The position numbers were made by a program, and so were the translations under genes. Positions 1 through 12,200 of a stretch of 64,000 nucleotides of DNA are shown one piece after another; position 1 is the stretch's first letter, and every line of letters starts with the position of its first letter. Under the pieces are notes generated by a model. The model ran no database searches and had not been told where the DNA came from. It saw only the letters and a list, made by a program, of their open reading frames with translations. The DNA is taken from positions 6,974,743 to 7,038,742 of the forward strand of contig CAJINV010000002.1 of NCBI GenBank assembly GCA_905178155.1, written 5' to 3'. The stretch comes from Amoebophrya sp. A120. Lineage: Eukaryota > Sar > Dinophyceae > Syndiniales > Amoebophryaceae.

Positions 1-1471
1 AGTAATGTTCTTGAGTCTCAGCGTTTATACTTTTTGTTTTTCCATTTTGGACCTTGTGTAGCCGTGCTATTCTAGTCGTGGAGCGGCATATCCATGAGCG
101 CCGACGTCGCGATGTTGTGGCGCGCTCGTTTCCGTGAACAATCATGGTCGTGACCGGCCCCCCTTCCATGATCGCGGCCGGGCCCCCGCCTGTGTTCCTG
201 TTCGTGAACAATCAGCATAGGCGGCGTGTGCATGGGAGCGGGGCATCATCTTGCGACCAGGCGTCTCCCCCTGGCAGCCTAGCCAGGTGCAGCCCGGAAA
301 AAGTCGCAGGCGCCCCGGTGGCCAAACGCGTAGCGGTAGCAGCCTGCCCAGCTATCAGGCATCCCAAGCATACGGACGCGTGGCACATTTTCCACAACGC
401 GAACGCATGGAGGCGCGGACCACCAGAAGCAAGGGGGCCCAGCGATTGCTGTGACTGTGGGCACGCAACCGGATCTACGGATGGCAGCGGAGAGGCGTCG
501 GCATACCACAACGAACCAGGCATACCGGCGCGAGCTTGGTGCCCTATCGGAGACCCGGCGCGCGAGGGATGGCGCCCCAGCGGCCTCATCCAGGCAGCTC
601 TAGCAATGCGAACAATGCCAGAGCCTGGGGGCGGGCGCGCTTGCTTCTTGGGGGCCCCGTGGCCCGCCACGCACAGGGCGACACGCGTGCCGCTCGCGCC
701 GTTTGCGGCCAATTGCCCGGGCGCGCCTGCCGCTGCCGGGCCTGAGCCGCTCCCCCCCCCGGCAGGTCGGGCCTTTCGGGCGCCCTCCCTGCCGCACAAG
801 CTTGCCCGCCCTTGTGGCCCGGTTGTTCTTATTTCCGCCCGCCTGCGCAGCGGGCCTGTCAGTCTGGTCTGTGGGTGCGTGTCCGGCCAGCGTCCGCGAC
901 GGGAGGGGCGAGGGAGGGCACCTCGCCGCCGCGGCGCGTCGCGCGCTCAGTCTGTCAGCGATTTGATTCGGATTCACGCGAGCGCGCCCATTAATGTCGT
1001 GCCCGCATTCTGCGCGCCCCTGAATATCGGGGAGGTGTTGCGCGCGTATCTTCGGTGGTCCATCCCCATGTTGAATGAGCACGCCTTTCGCATACATTGA
1101 CAGTCCTCGTAAGATCCCGCCCATTCGTTTGGTGTGGGAGACCGTTACGCGCGACGATGAAGGACAGTATGTTCAGAACAGATGAGAAAAAAATAGATGG
1201 AAGATGAAGGTGTATCTGTACCACGACCATGCCGGTTCCTGTGCAATCCTTCTATTGCAATGGCAGAGCGAAGTAGCTGGTGTGTGGTGTTGAGTGAACG
1301 AAGAGGGGAGCTCAGGTTGATGAACGAAAGTCTAGATTGATCTATGCCCGGTCTCAATTCATAAGGAAGCTGACGCCAGCTCTTTATCTGCATCTGTCTG
1401 TTTCTCTGTTTGTCGTCCTCTTATCCACCTCGCACGCTTTCTACTGCTAGAAAGCAACTACTCCCACCAAG
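1..1471. other. Intergenic: GC-rich island A and 5' leader of the transporter gene
   Basis: From about 70 to 1050 the base composition jumps to a strongly GC-rich, GGCC/GCGC-laden state, then falls back to ordinary composition up to the transporter start at 1472. The open frames here, on both strands and overlapping, have Pro/Arg/Ala-rich compositions expected from stop-poor GC-rich DNA and show no domain. I see no gene. The stretch from about 1060 to 1471 probably holds the promoter and 5' leader of the next gene, but no recognisable TATA box or other motif is evident. It is the first of six similar islands in the window. Confidence 0.6.
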
Positions 1472-4400
1472 ATGCCTCGTGGTCCCAATAAGAATCCCAA
1501 CCCCGTTCCCTCCTCGTCCTCGTCTTCTGCTAAGCAAACCGACCAGAAAGATTTAGAGCGGCTCATCAAGAATTACCACATCGAGGACAGTGGCTTAACG
1601 GATTTCATCGGCGTGGAGCCGCAGTACCTGGAGCAGGACCAAAACACAGCAAACACCCCTGGAGGAGGAACACGAACTCGTCGGAACAGCAACGCCTTCA
1701 ACGACGACGATTTCGGGAATGAGTCGTCCTTTCTCGAGTTCCAGCGGCGGCTTGCTGCGGCCGGCGGCCACCACGACTTCTTCGAGGAGAACCGTTTCAG
1801 GCGAAGCGCGGAGCCGACGCAGGGGGAGATGGCGACTTTTCTGACGTTCGTCAAAGGATTCGTCGGGATCGGGATTTTGTCGCTACCGTACGCGATGAGC
1901 TGCGGCGGCTACATCGGCGGGCCGGTCGGGCTCACGGGCCTGGCCTACATGGCGTACCGGTGCATGATGAAGTTGTTGGAAGCGACGGCGATCATAAACG
2001 AACGGATTGTGAATGACTGGAAGATGAAAACTGTGGTCGAGAGTTACAGCAGTCCGGGAGGTGTGGCTGGGGCTACTTCTTTGCAGAAAAACGACCCTTC
2101 GCCGTCGAGGAATTATGGTGTTACAGATGAAAAACCACCAAAACAACCCGAGCTCGTCCGCACATTCGGCGATGTCGGCAAGTACATTATGGGGAAAACG
2201 GGGAAGTCGCTGATCAACGTTTCTATCATCGTGACGCAAGCCGGTTTCGGCATCGCGTATCTGATCTTCATCCCCGAAAACATCCAGAAAGTGCTGTGCT
2301 ACGAGACAAAACAAACTGTCTGTCCGTCGACAACCAGCATTACGATGTGCGTGGTGCTGTTTCTCTTCCCCTTCGTCTTCCTGCAGAATATGAAAACGCT
2401 CGTGATCCCGACTCTGCTCGCGAACTTCTCGTTGCTGGTCGGCATCGGGTGGGGCTACTTAAACGCGTTCGGTTGGACACCAGAAGCGAGGATGGGCGCA
2501 GACGAAATCGGGGAGGCTGCTTTGCCCGAGGGGGATGGACGAAGTAAAGCTTTGGTGTTGAGAAGATTGCTTTTTGGAGGACAGAATGCAGCAGGGGGTA
2601 GCATTGGTTTCTCTAGTACTTCTGTCCCAGGCGAACAAGCTACCAGTGCCAGTGCGTTGTTTTCCGGGATCCAACTAGAAGGAGCCGCAGCAACAGCTGC
2701 TGCAGCAGCTCTGCCAGCAGCTGCAGCGCCAGCGGTCCCCATCTACGCCATCGCTTCCACCGGTCTCGCGATCCTGCAGGACTTGGCCAAACGAGCGCTG
2801 CAATTGTCACCGGCTGGGCAGAAAGAGGTCGCAAATCTCCTGATCAACGCCCACGACCCAACAAAAGCGAGCACTGCGCAAGGCCACACGGTGGCGGTCG
2901 GGTTTCCGAATTTTGGCACGCCAACCGTAACGACAACAACCACGCCGCGAAGTGCAAGTTCGTCGGTTTCAGCTGCGGAAGATCAGACTACGGCTGCAGC
3001 TATTCCTGTTGGCCCAACACAGCAACAGTCAGCAACTGCATCAGCCACCACAACGCTCACTCCCCACGCGATCGTGGAAAATGCAATCCAGACTCATGTG
3101 AACTACACAAACAGCCTGGTGGCGAACATGACAACAGCAATAGCTGAGTTGTGGTCCACTTCCACCCTGCCTCCGCCGACAACTACCACTACCTCAACAA
3201 CACATCTCAACCCCGCTGCCGCAGAGCACCTGTCGAAGAAGAAGAAGGACCAAATTACGAAAAAAGAGAAGGAGGAATTAGAAAAAGTCCGGCCGCCGTC
3301 TTTAGTCGCTTTCAACTTCGCGCAATACCCGATTTTCTTCGGGATCGCGGTTTTCGCCTTCGAAGGGATAGGCCTACTCCTTCCCTGTCAGCGGGCCATG
3401 GCGAAGCCGGAAAACATGCCGCGAGTGGTGACCAGGTGCATGCTGTTCTTGACGATCTTGTTTGTCAGCTTCGGGCTGTTCTGCTACTTGCGGTGGGGCG
3501 GCGCGCCGAGTGTGGATGACGGAGCGCATGGCGATTTGAGCCATTTGCGGAAGTTGTTTGCTGAGATGACAGGTGGGTTGTTTACACGAACAGCAGGGGG
3601 AGATGGAGTTGTGATGAAGAAGATGGGAGATTCTGTACTAGCGGGTCCAAGTGGAGTTTTGGAGGATGTTCACTACGGGACAGCAAGTTCTCGTGCGTTG
3701 TCCGCAGCTGCAGCCGTCCCTTCTTCCACCGCAGCGCCTGCAATGGTAGCCGCTGCTGCTGCAGTAGCAATGACTACAACTGCACCTCCGCCGTCTCCAG
3801 CCGCTGTAGATCCATCACAAATCAACGCTCCCTCCTCGCAAAAGACTACAGCGGCGTCGGAAACAACAGCTGCACAAGTTGAACCCCAACCTACGCACTC
3901 TTCCTCCAAACACCCCCATGCGGAGATCGACACTGCGGAGGAAACGATCGGCGTGCAGCCGATGGTGACTTTTAACTACCCGGAGTCCACCATCACCTCC
4001 TTCGTGATCCTGTTCTACGTGCTCGGGATCTTTTTCAGTTTCCCGGTCATTATGTTCCCGGTCTTCACGCTACTCGAGAACTCCGTCTTCATCCGGAGCC
4101 AGTGCTGCCTCCCGCACAGAAGGGTGATCAAAAAGATCGGGAAGAAAATCGTGGATTGTTTGTTCGGCGGGGAGGAAAAATTCCGCAGTTGGTACTACTC
4201 TTTCGAAGACGACGAGGACGATTTTCTCGACGACGATGGGGAAGGTTTTCAATTTGAAGACGAAGAGGAGTTTTACGGAGAGGGAGTAAGTGGAAATGCA
4301 GCGGACGACGATGACGAGATGAACAACAACACCGCTGGAGCGACTGTGATCGGGAGTATGAGGACCAGAAGAAGTAGAGACGGAAATAAGACTGTAGACG

Positions 4401-5224
4401 CAGACACGTTTGCCATTGAGGACGAGGAAGACGATGAGCAAGATCCTCCAGAAGTGCTCGGAAGTAGTAGCACTAGGAAGAGCAGAAGTAGCCCTGCTGA
4501 GAAGGATCATGAGACGAGCAACAAGCGAGTGAGCACCACTCCGGAGTCGAAATCTCTGGAGTTGAGTGAAGTGTCGCTATCCTCAACTTCTTCTAACGCA
4601 CGAACACCGGCAAAAAAGGTCGTGCTGGGGCAGCTCCAGGACGACGAACTGCCAGACGACTTTCACACCCCAAATGATCCGAATTTTGACAAAAAAAATC
4701 ATTCTCCCGCCGTTCGCCTGAGCACCATGAGTGCGACGAGTTCCGCTTTTCAAGTAGAAGGACAATCGAACAACGCAACGGGCCGGCGGTCGAGTCGCAG
4801 GTCGAGCATGAATGCGAACAACCAGGTGCCTTTTCTGAACATCTACGAGAAGTGCTTTCTCCGCGTGATTGTCACGATATTATCCGCTTTGACCGCAAGT
4901 ACCATTCCCCACTTCGGCCTGTTCTTGAGTCTGCTCGGGTCAATCACCTGCAACCTACTCGCCTTCATTTTACCGGCCTACTTCCATTACTACATGACGG
5001 TGTCGGACGTCATGAAAAGAAGGGAGAGCATGCGGAACAGCAGTCTCGCATTGCCTTCGTCGGGAATTGCCGGGGGATTTGGAAGTGGTGGCGCTGGGGG
5101 AGGTGGTGGTGGGCAGCAGTTGATGAGTTTTGAGACCACACCAAGAGAAGACGTGTTTTACGCGGTGTTTGGAATTATTGCGGGACTTTGGTCCTTTGGC
5201 GTTACCATTGCGGAGTTTTTCTGA
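1472..5224 (+). CDS. AAAP-family amino-acid transporter (SLC36/SLC38-like), single exon
   Basis: A 1250-residue multipass membrane protein of the amino acid/auxin permease family, which moves amino acids, usually with H+ or Na+, across plasma or vacuolar/lysosomal membranes. The family signature starts near residue 120 (FLTFVKGFVGIGILSLPYAM) and continues with GDVGKYIMGKTGKSLINVSI, the segment AFEGIGLLLPCQRAM near 625 (compare the family's FEGIG..LP..), a pair of helices at about 831-870, helices at about 1119-1175 ending LLAFILPAYFHYY, and a last helix at 1229-1250. Family members are usually 400-550 residues. The excess here is low-complexity insertion: Ala/Thr/Ser-rich loops (about 350-600 and 680-830) and an acidic Asp/Glu/Ser loop (about 885-1115). 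The frame is open throughout, so no intron is needed. The first ATG of the open frame is used as start; the N-terminal 119 residues are hydrophilic. Substrate cannot be read from sequence. Confidence 0.88.
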   Translation: MPRGPNKNPNPVPSSSSSSAKQTDQKDLERLIKNYHIEDSGLTDFIGVEPQYLEQDQNTANTPGGGTRTRRNSNAFNDDDFGNESSFLEFQRRLAAAGGHHDFFEENRFRRSAEPTQGEMATFLTFVKGFVGIGILSLPYAMSCGGYIGGPVGLTGLAYMAYRCMMKLLEATAIINERIVNDWKMKTVVESYSSPGGVAGATSLQKNDPSPSRNYGVTDEKPPKQPELVRTFGDVGKYIMGKTGKSLINVSIIVTQAGFGIAYLIFIPENIQKVLCYETKQTVCPSTTSITMCVVLFLFPFVFLQNMKTLVIPTLLANFSLLVGIGWGYLNAFGWTPEARMGADEIGEAALPEGDGRSKALVLRRLLFGGQNAAGGSIGFSSTSVPGEQATSASALFSGIQLEGAAATAAAAALPAAAAPAVPIYAIASTGLAILQDLAKRALQLSPAGQKEVANLLINAHDPTKASTAQGHTVAVGFPNFGTPTVTTTTTPRSASSSVSAAEDQTTAAAIPVGPTQQQSATASATTTLTPHAIVENAIQTHVNYTNSLVANMTTAIAELWSTSTLPPPTTTTTSTTHLNPAAAEHLSKKKKDQITKKEKEELEKVRPPSLVAFNFAQYPIFFGIAVFAFEGIGLLLPCQRAMAKPENMPRVVTRCMLFLTILFVSFGLFCYLRWGGAPSVDDGAHGDLSHLRKLFAEMTGGLFTRTAGGDGVVMKKMGDSVLAGPSGVLEDVHYGTASSRALSAAAAVPSSTAAPAMVAAAAAVAMTTTAPPPSPAAVDPSQINAPSSQKTTAASETTAAQVEPQPTHSSSKHPHAEIDTAEETIGVQPMVTFNYPESTITSFVILFYVLGIFFSFPVIMFPVFTLLENSVFIRSQCCLPHRRVIKKIGKKIVDCLFGGEEKFRSWYYSFEDDEDDFLDDDGEGFQFEDEEEFYGEGVSGNAADDDDEMNNNTAGATVIGSMRTRRSRDGNKTVDADTFAIEDEEDDEQDPPEVLGSSSTRKSRSSPAEKDHETSNKRVSTTPESKSLELSEVSLSSTSSNARTPAKKVVLGQLQDDELPDDFHTPNDPNFDKKNHSPAVRLSTMSATSSAFQVEGQSNNATGRRSSRRSSMNANNQVPFLNIYEKCFLRVIVTILSALTASTIPHFGLFLSLLGSITCNLLAFILPAYFHYYMTVSDVMKRRESMRNSSLALPSSGIAGGFGSGGAGGGGGGQQLMSFETTPREDVFYAVFGIIAGLWSFGVTIAEFF

Positions 5225-8200
5225 AAATGGATGCATTTCGATTTCTTGTACGAGATAACTTATTCATTTCTAGTTCTTCCGCATGAAAGGCAAGTGACTT
5301 TTGATTGCCTTCGCCGTGTTGCAAGTTCTTCGTGTTGTTCCACCAGATCAGCCATGTCCTGTCATTTCTGTCACGCATAAAATGTTGCTCGAACAAGAAC
5401 AAGAGACATGAGGGAAAAACGAAGAGAGGCACATGCGGACGACGACTGTGAAAGTTGAACACTCATTGAGAGAGTTATGTGTTGGAGATGGATTGGTACT
5501 GGTCATCAGCGGCAAAAAAAAACGAGAAAAATAAATGCCCGCTTGTTATTTTTGTCTGTAATGGGCATAGTGCATATCATAGACCGACCCCGAAGGTTTG
5601 CCCGCGACCGCGTAGACGGGAGTTGCGGAGTGGGTTACTAGTGTGCCGCGGCGGTGTTGCGCGGGGGCTTCAGTGCTTGCGCCGGGGGTTCAGTATTTTT
5701 CTAATGAATTATGAAAAACGCGCGACGAGCAAAGTGCCCGGCTGGCAGTTGGGCGCTAGCGTGGGCCCGGCGCGTCAGCAAAATAAAACGCTCCGAATTC
5801 TACTACTACTATGGCTATGCTAGTAAGAAGCCGACCAAGCCCGCGCCCCTCGTCGGCTATGTTTTGGGGCAGCAGCCTGCCCGATTTTCGCGGATGCGCC
5901 CGGCCCAGTTTGCGCAGGGCCCGCGCATTTTGGTGGCTGCCCGGCTACCCCCGCCCGCCTGCCCCCCTGCTCGGGCCTCGGGGTTGTTATCTATGTATCG
6001 GGGAGCCGGGTGCGCCGTTTTGTGGAGTCTGCCGGGCGCCTGCATTGGCACGGCTTCCAGGGGGTGTGTTTCGAAGTTCTCCCGCCGCCATCTCCCCCTG
6101 CTGGCTCGCGCACGCCGTGTGGTCTGAGTGAATTGTGGCGCCTTGCTTTTGTTGGCAGAGGCAGTCTGGCCGCTAGATTGCCGTCTTAACGACCCGCAAA
6201 CGGGGCGCATGTGTGTGGGGAGATGCGGCACCATAAAAGATTCAATTGCATGACGATGCAGACTTGATCAGCTTTCCTCTGTTGTTCTATTCATTGGGTT
6301 CAGTTTCAGAAAGATCACAGCATACAACTCAGTAGCAGGAGCAGCGTGTACTAGAGCTGTCTCAGCAGTTCTTTAATCTTCATGATCTGAATTTTAGTCG
6401 TCACGACCATCACCTCGAGCGAAGATCTACTTAGTGTCAATATTGAAGTGAATCCTTCTTCTTCCCGTTATTCTTATCAAGAAAGACGAAAACCCGAGCA
6501 GAGCCTTAGCATCAGCGCTGCGTGAGGAAAAAAAGGATCTAGTATCTTGTGCTGGTGACCATAGGCAGGCCCTGGATATGGATCAGAAACTTCTTTCAAG
6601 TATTCAGCCGACTGCAATAGATTGAACGCGATCTCATTAGTGTGTTTTGTGGCTGTAGTTTTTTTGTCTAATTATCTTAGGGACAACAAGAATATGATCC
6701 TAGCCTTTAGAAGCCGTCATTCTCCGTAGTTGCTGTTGTCGAGATCCAGTAATCTTTTTGATGAGTTGTTTACGCGATTAGGAGAAATGCAAAAAGTAGG
6801 AGCTGCATGCAATTTCCATTGGCAACTTTCCAAAAAAAATGTGTCCTTTACCGCAGACGCTTCCTGTGATCGTGATTTACATAAGATTCCTAGGTTGCTT
6901 ACCAAAACGAATCTAGTGTAGATTACAAGGAGATTCGCCAAAAAGTGATTCATTTAGTACGGCTTTGAAAGAACATGTTCCGCGCTTTCTGAACTAGCTT
7001 TCTTCATTGCTTCTGTGTTTAGGTTTTTTTAGCCATAGACTTCGTCACGACGTGTACATTTTTTTCCACAGTTTCGACATTTTCCCATACTACATGTATT
7101 TATTCGCATACGAGTTCATTTTTCATGTTAGCATGCTAGAGTTGAAGTTGTTCACCTTATCGGATAAAGAGAAGACGTTTAAGTTCTTTCACTAGCTCTA
7201 TCTTCAAGAAGCGAAAAATTGCGGAAAGTGAAAGTATATCACTCGTCCATCGTTTTTGTAGCTCACTATTATAGCGATTTTGTTTTCAAGAGCCTTTATT
7301 TTCGCCCGGTGGCGAACAAAGACACCGCACCGCGGCTGTGGGAACGAAATTCTGGTCGCCAAAAAGCCGAGATAACATCAAGACCAGCCGTAGCAGGATC
7401 GAAGAACCTTTACGAAGCGGGCAGCGGCGCAGCGAACCGATTCGTGTACTGAAGCGAATTGCATAGAAGCTGATTTTGTTGCTTTTCGAGCTGCACTATC
7501 GGCTACGATAGAAGATTTGCACACTGCTGGTGGAAGGACGACGACCAACTCGATAGTCAGCGCCGCTCTGTTGCAGCTGCGATTATGCGAGTCTGCCTTC
7601 CTCTGCACGAACAAAATCTGAATATCGAGCCACTGTGCGCCCGCGTCGAGGACATCAAGGACTCTTGCACAAGCTAGAAAGCGCTCACCAAGCGAAGCAA
7701 ATTCAAGTGGAGAAGAAGAGCTTCAAGAACGTGGTGCGCAAGCAAAGGCATATCAATTGTTCCTACAAAAACGAAAGAGGTCAGGTGAGCTTCTAGCGAC
7801 TCACGAAAAAGCCGAAAAGAGAGTAACTCTTCAAGAAGTATGGGCACCAAAAGTACATTTATGCTTATGGGAACGAAACTAAAGAACTGCGACGAAGCAC
7901 GACGCTGCGACCACGCGAGAAACGCAAACGCTTTGACGTTGGCCTTCGTCTATGTCTAGTTGTAAAAACGAAGCATATTAAAGTGATGACTAGTTCACCT
8001 TCGGCGGCACATCTTCAGCCACACCACAAAGAATACTCGCCAGCACACCACACCTTTTACCAAAACCCGAGACCGCCGTCGGAACAGGGACTTCACTGAG
8101 ATATTACTCTTCTGGGAGCAGGTACTGCGCAAACCGTAGCCGCGTTCTGTAGAAGAAGTGAAGCCGTTTTTCTAACGACGATAACACCGAATATTTTTTC

Positions 8201-9265
8201 AAAGTTTTTCTACTACACAAGCGAAACTGAGACGCGACGAATATTATTGTTCCGGGAGGACCAGTATACAGCCTGAATACCACATAAAATATTGAATGTA
8301 GTTTTACGCGTGACCATTCAGCACTTCGGGCGTTTTTCAAATAGCCTGCTGGTGATATTCTGATTGAGTGTAAAGCCAAAGATTTCTGTTAGAGTAGCAC
8401 GACGTATACGATATTCAAGCGAAAAAACTAATACCAAAACTGAACACAAATCTTGTACAATCCTATAGATACTTTCATGAAAATTCAATTATACAACTCA
8501 AAGTGTGCTGCTGGCCGAAATTGATTGTCCTAAAGATAATTGAAACGAAAGAGGTATAGCACCACCACGCGAGTGTTTCGTCCGAGCCAAGGAATCATTC
8601 CCAGCAGGTTCTATTCTGCTGTCCAGAATCGCTAACTGTAGCGGTATTGGGAAATTTTCTACATTGCAGGCAGGTGATTAGTGGCCAGAACCGCTGGAAA
8701 TCCACTCCAAGTTTCAGTAGAGGCGCTGTGCTTTTTTTAGTAGCGGCGACGTAGTAACTCTCTAAACTTTTTGTTTTTTTCCGCATAGTGAAGTCGCGAA
8801 GTGAATTCGTTTGATTTCCACTGGCCGATTTTTTTCCTGCCTTGTGGTTTCTTTCGGCTGACACTTACATTTTTTTAAAACAGCCACGAGACTGTTGGAT
8901 CCTTCTTTTCCGAAAAGCACTAGTACTTCTCCCGGTCGTGCGCACAAAGCAGTAAAGAGTTGCCGTGCGACCGTACTAGCGTTAGTTGAAAAATACCATT
9001 TGCTTTACTGTGGCACGTGACGCGATTGCTTCTAGTACATCCGCGCATTATTGGACTTTGAGAATATCACGCACCAGCACTGGAAGAGGAGCCAAAGCGC
9101 ACCTAGATGATAGGAAAATCTACGTAGAGGTAGAAGACTTGGATGCGACCAAGATAGCTAGTGTCCGCAGTTCTAGAGAAGCTAAAATTGGAGCTACCCT
9201 GTGACTGGGAGCCCTCTGAAAGGGCGGCGCCAACAACCAAGTAGAACTACACAGACAAGTAGAAA
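5225..9265. other. Intergenic: GC-rich island B (about 5580-6200), then AT-rich DNA without a clear gene
   Basis: The transporter's 3' flank is followed by a short GC-rich island (about 5580-6200), again stop-poor on both strands and without protein-like motifs. From about 6250 to 9265 the DNA is AT-rich with only short open frames (under about 90 codons) and no family resemblance. The stretch 7300-7900 is more GC-rich and could hide a decayed or intron-split gene, and a short open frame at 8986-9204 could be an upstream exon of the next gene. I could not link either to a coding frame. Confidence 0.5.
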
Positions 9266-12200
9266 ATGTTGGTGCTGAGGATGCCGAGATTGCGGAGATT
9301 GCTTTTCCGCGTGAGCCTGCTGGTGGGATATGGGCAGACCGTCATGGTCACGAGGACCAAAACGGCCCCACAGATGCCACCAACACAGCAGCAGGAAGTC
9401 GATGTTCCTACGCTTCTCCATCCGCAACCTCAAACGCGGCTTGTTGTACCCGCATGCCTGTCGGGACTACCAGTGTGGACATCGATCCATAACACGGCCG
9501 CGCCTTCATCGACCGGACCTTTACGTGGTACTGCTGGTCTTGCTGCGCCAGGAGGTGGAACGACACCAGTAGCCGCTGTACCGGGGAGCCGACGGTGGAC
9601 TCATTGCGGCACCGGCGACCACCCCCGTAGCTGCCGTGGCGCAGGTTACTATCGTCCTTACCCAAATTCACAACTTGGAGGACGAGGTAGAAGTCGCGAC
9701 CCCTCAAACCTAAACGTGATGCAACTAAGGCGCGTAGAGTCTGCCCCGACAGGAGACAGGCTACATCTTTTGGGCGGGCAACCAGGAGCCGGAACAGGGG
9801 TTGCTGCGGAAGAAGATGACGCTCTCGCTCATCCGGCGGTTCAACTCCGCGACGGGGCATTAGGAGGTGCGCAGACGATAAGTCCGCAAATCAGTAGGGG
9901 ATTGCTTGATTATCACGAGCCGCATGCCGGCGCTGATTATAATTATGTGGACCAGCGTTACGCGGACGCAGTGCTTGGCGGAGGAGGTACACAGCATGAT
10001 GTGGAAATGGACGCTCGCCCTCCTGCTCCAGGACGAGCGGGGCCTCTGAGCACTCCGCCGAGCACGGACGACTCGGAGCAGGACATCACAGCACGAAATG
10101 TAGTTGATCCGTCGCAACGGGGTCGGGAGCGCGCCCGGAGTGGCAGTCATGATGTTGCTCAGGAACATCACCACCCAGATAATTACTTGCAGCACGACAC
10201 GGCGGTCCTTCCTGCTGGTGGTCAACTTAGACAAGCTGGGCCGCCCACCTCGTCCGCGGTACAGCAGCAAAACCTAGGCCGATATTATTATGCGAGTGCT
10301 CCTAGTGCCGCCCCGTCATCGACGCCGAGGGCGGGTGTTGGAGGGGCTGCGAACCGGGGACCCAGGGGGAAGAACAAAAGGACTCGCAGCGGCCTCAACA
10401 GAGCGCATCTGCACATAGAAGCAGCAGGAGTGCACACAACGTCGCTTCGCGCCACGCCGGAGCCACCGCGTGACAAGTACTGGACCCTCCCCGTAGATCC
10501 ACGAACGATGCCCGACGAGGAAGGCTTGTGGTCCTTTCGGCACCTCGAACAAGTACAAGAGAGCCTCGAGCAGTTGCGGAAAAAGCGTGAGGAAGAGTGG
10601 GGACAGCATAAGGAGCAGGAGGACGACCACCGGGTCGAGCGGAGGTTTAGTGGATCATTTGGGGCTCTTAGCGCTGGCAGAACAACAGACCTTCCTGGTC
10701 ATGGTCAGCAGATCACTAGTAGAACAGGTCGGCACAACCTTCACCAAGAAGATGAACCAGCAGAGCACAATCCCCGACTCGACGTCAGAACAAATTCGAG
10801 TGGTTTTAGAAGTACTCGCAAAAGTACTACAGCAACCTTCCAGGATGAAGACTCCACGATGAGTGTTGACGACCAAGAACAACTTCCAAGACCTGCACCA
10901 GTAGCAGCTCGAGCCGGCATCGCGGTAGCCGCGCAACAAGACGACGGGGGGAGAAGCACGCTGAATCAAGAAGAAAAAGAAAAGCGACAAAATGCGGAAA
11001 GCAAAAGCCTCACACCCCCACCACCTCCTTCGTCGCCGGATGGACCCTCCATAAGTGGCACTGCAACTGCAGCTGCATTCGGCCGCGCGGCGGCGGCGAT
11101 TAAGTCAATATCAGGTTCTCATCCTGCAGGTCTTGCAGAAGCAGATACGCCAGCCTTCGAGCTTCGAATTGATGAACCTGTCTTCGGTAAAAACCCAGCT
11201 AGCTGTACGGATTGGAACACCAAGAACGCGGAGAATCTTGATCATGTCTCAAATTACCCCTCAGATGAGGTGCCAGCCGCGGCCTTCTGCGTGCGGCCTC
11301 CGCCCCCAACACCGAAGCAACCACCTCCGCCAACTCCGAAAACCGGGAAATGGGGTGCCATGGGCGGTGGGGGTATGGGTGGCGGGGAACAGGTTCCCAC
11401 CTCGTTGCGAAGAAGCACAGAAGCGGCTGATTTCTCTTTGTTTAACGCACACACCAGGAGCGGCCATCACGACCGATCCAATTCGGTGACGCCTGGACCA
11501 GACGAGGACTTTGCCGAGAAGGAGGAAGGAGTTCGCGCCGCTCATGAAAGACATCATCATCGGGGCCTTGATAACGGCGGACACACTAAGGACGATGAAG
11601 ACGATCCGTTTGGGAGCGATGACGAAGATGAGGAGGACGAAATAGCAGAATGGTCGCCAGCCACAGTCCCGGAGGAGGACGATGTGATGGGCAGCACCGT
11701 CGAGACCGCCGCAAGCGCAGCGGATCCGGATCCTCCTCGAAATGGAGGAGATAATCAAGTTCCGGGACGAGGAGCGATTGTGCGCCGCACCAGCAGTTTC
11801 TCCAGCGAAACAATTTGCTCTGACAGCACCCGGGAACCCAGCGTCGCGGCCGGTTCGTTTTCCACGAACCCAGCGTCATCTGCTGCGGGCTCGCGCAGCG
11901 ACAGCATGGAGCGCATGCGGGAAGAAGCACGGGTTGGAGGCCATCATTTAGAAGGCAGCCATTATCCGCCCTTGAGCGCCGGTGGAGGTGCTACCAACCC
12001 CGGCTCACCCAAGATGGCCGATCCTAGGCTGATGTTTTCATCATCATATTATGGGATGATGAAAACGTCACAATCGTTCAGCAACAAGAATAATGATCGA
12101 GAGCGAGAGCTGCCTCGTGGAGGTGGAACAAAGGTCAAGCAGGGCAGCATCAGGAGCCAGCTCGATGTGGCTAATGCAACTGCAGCTGCCCGTGCTGCCG

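Noticed and set aside
9408-9860. Minus-strand frames antiparallel to the large unknown gene
   Set aside because: Shadow frames. The + frame is open for more than 3.7 kb and continues through introns.
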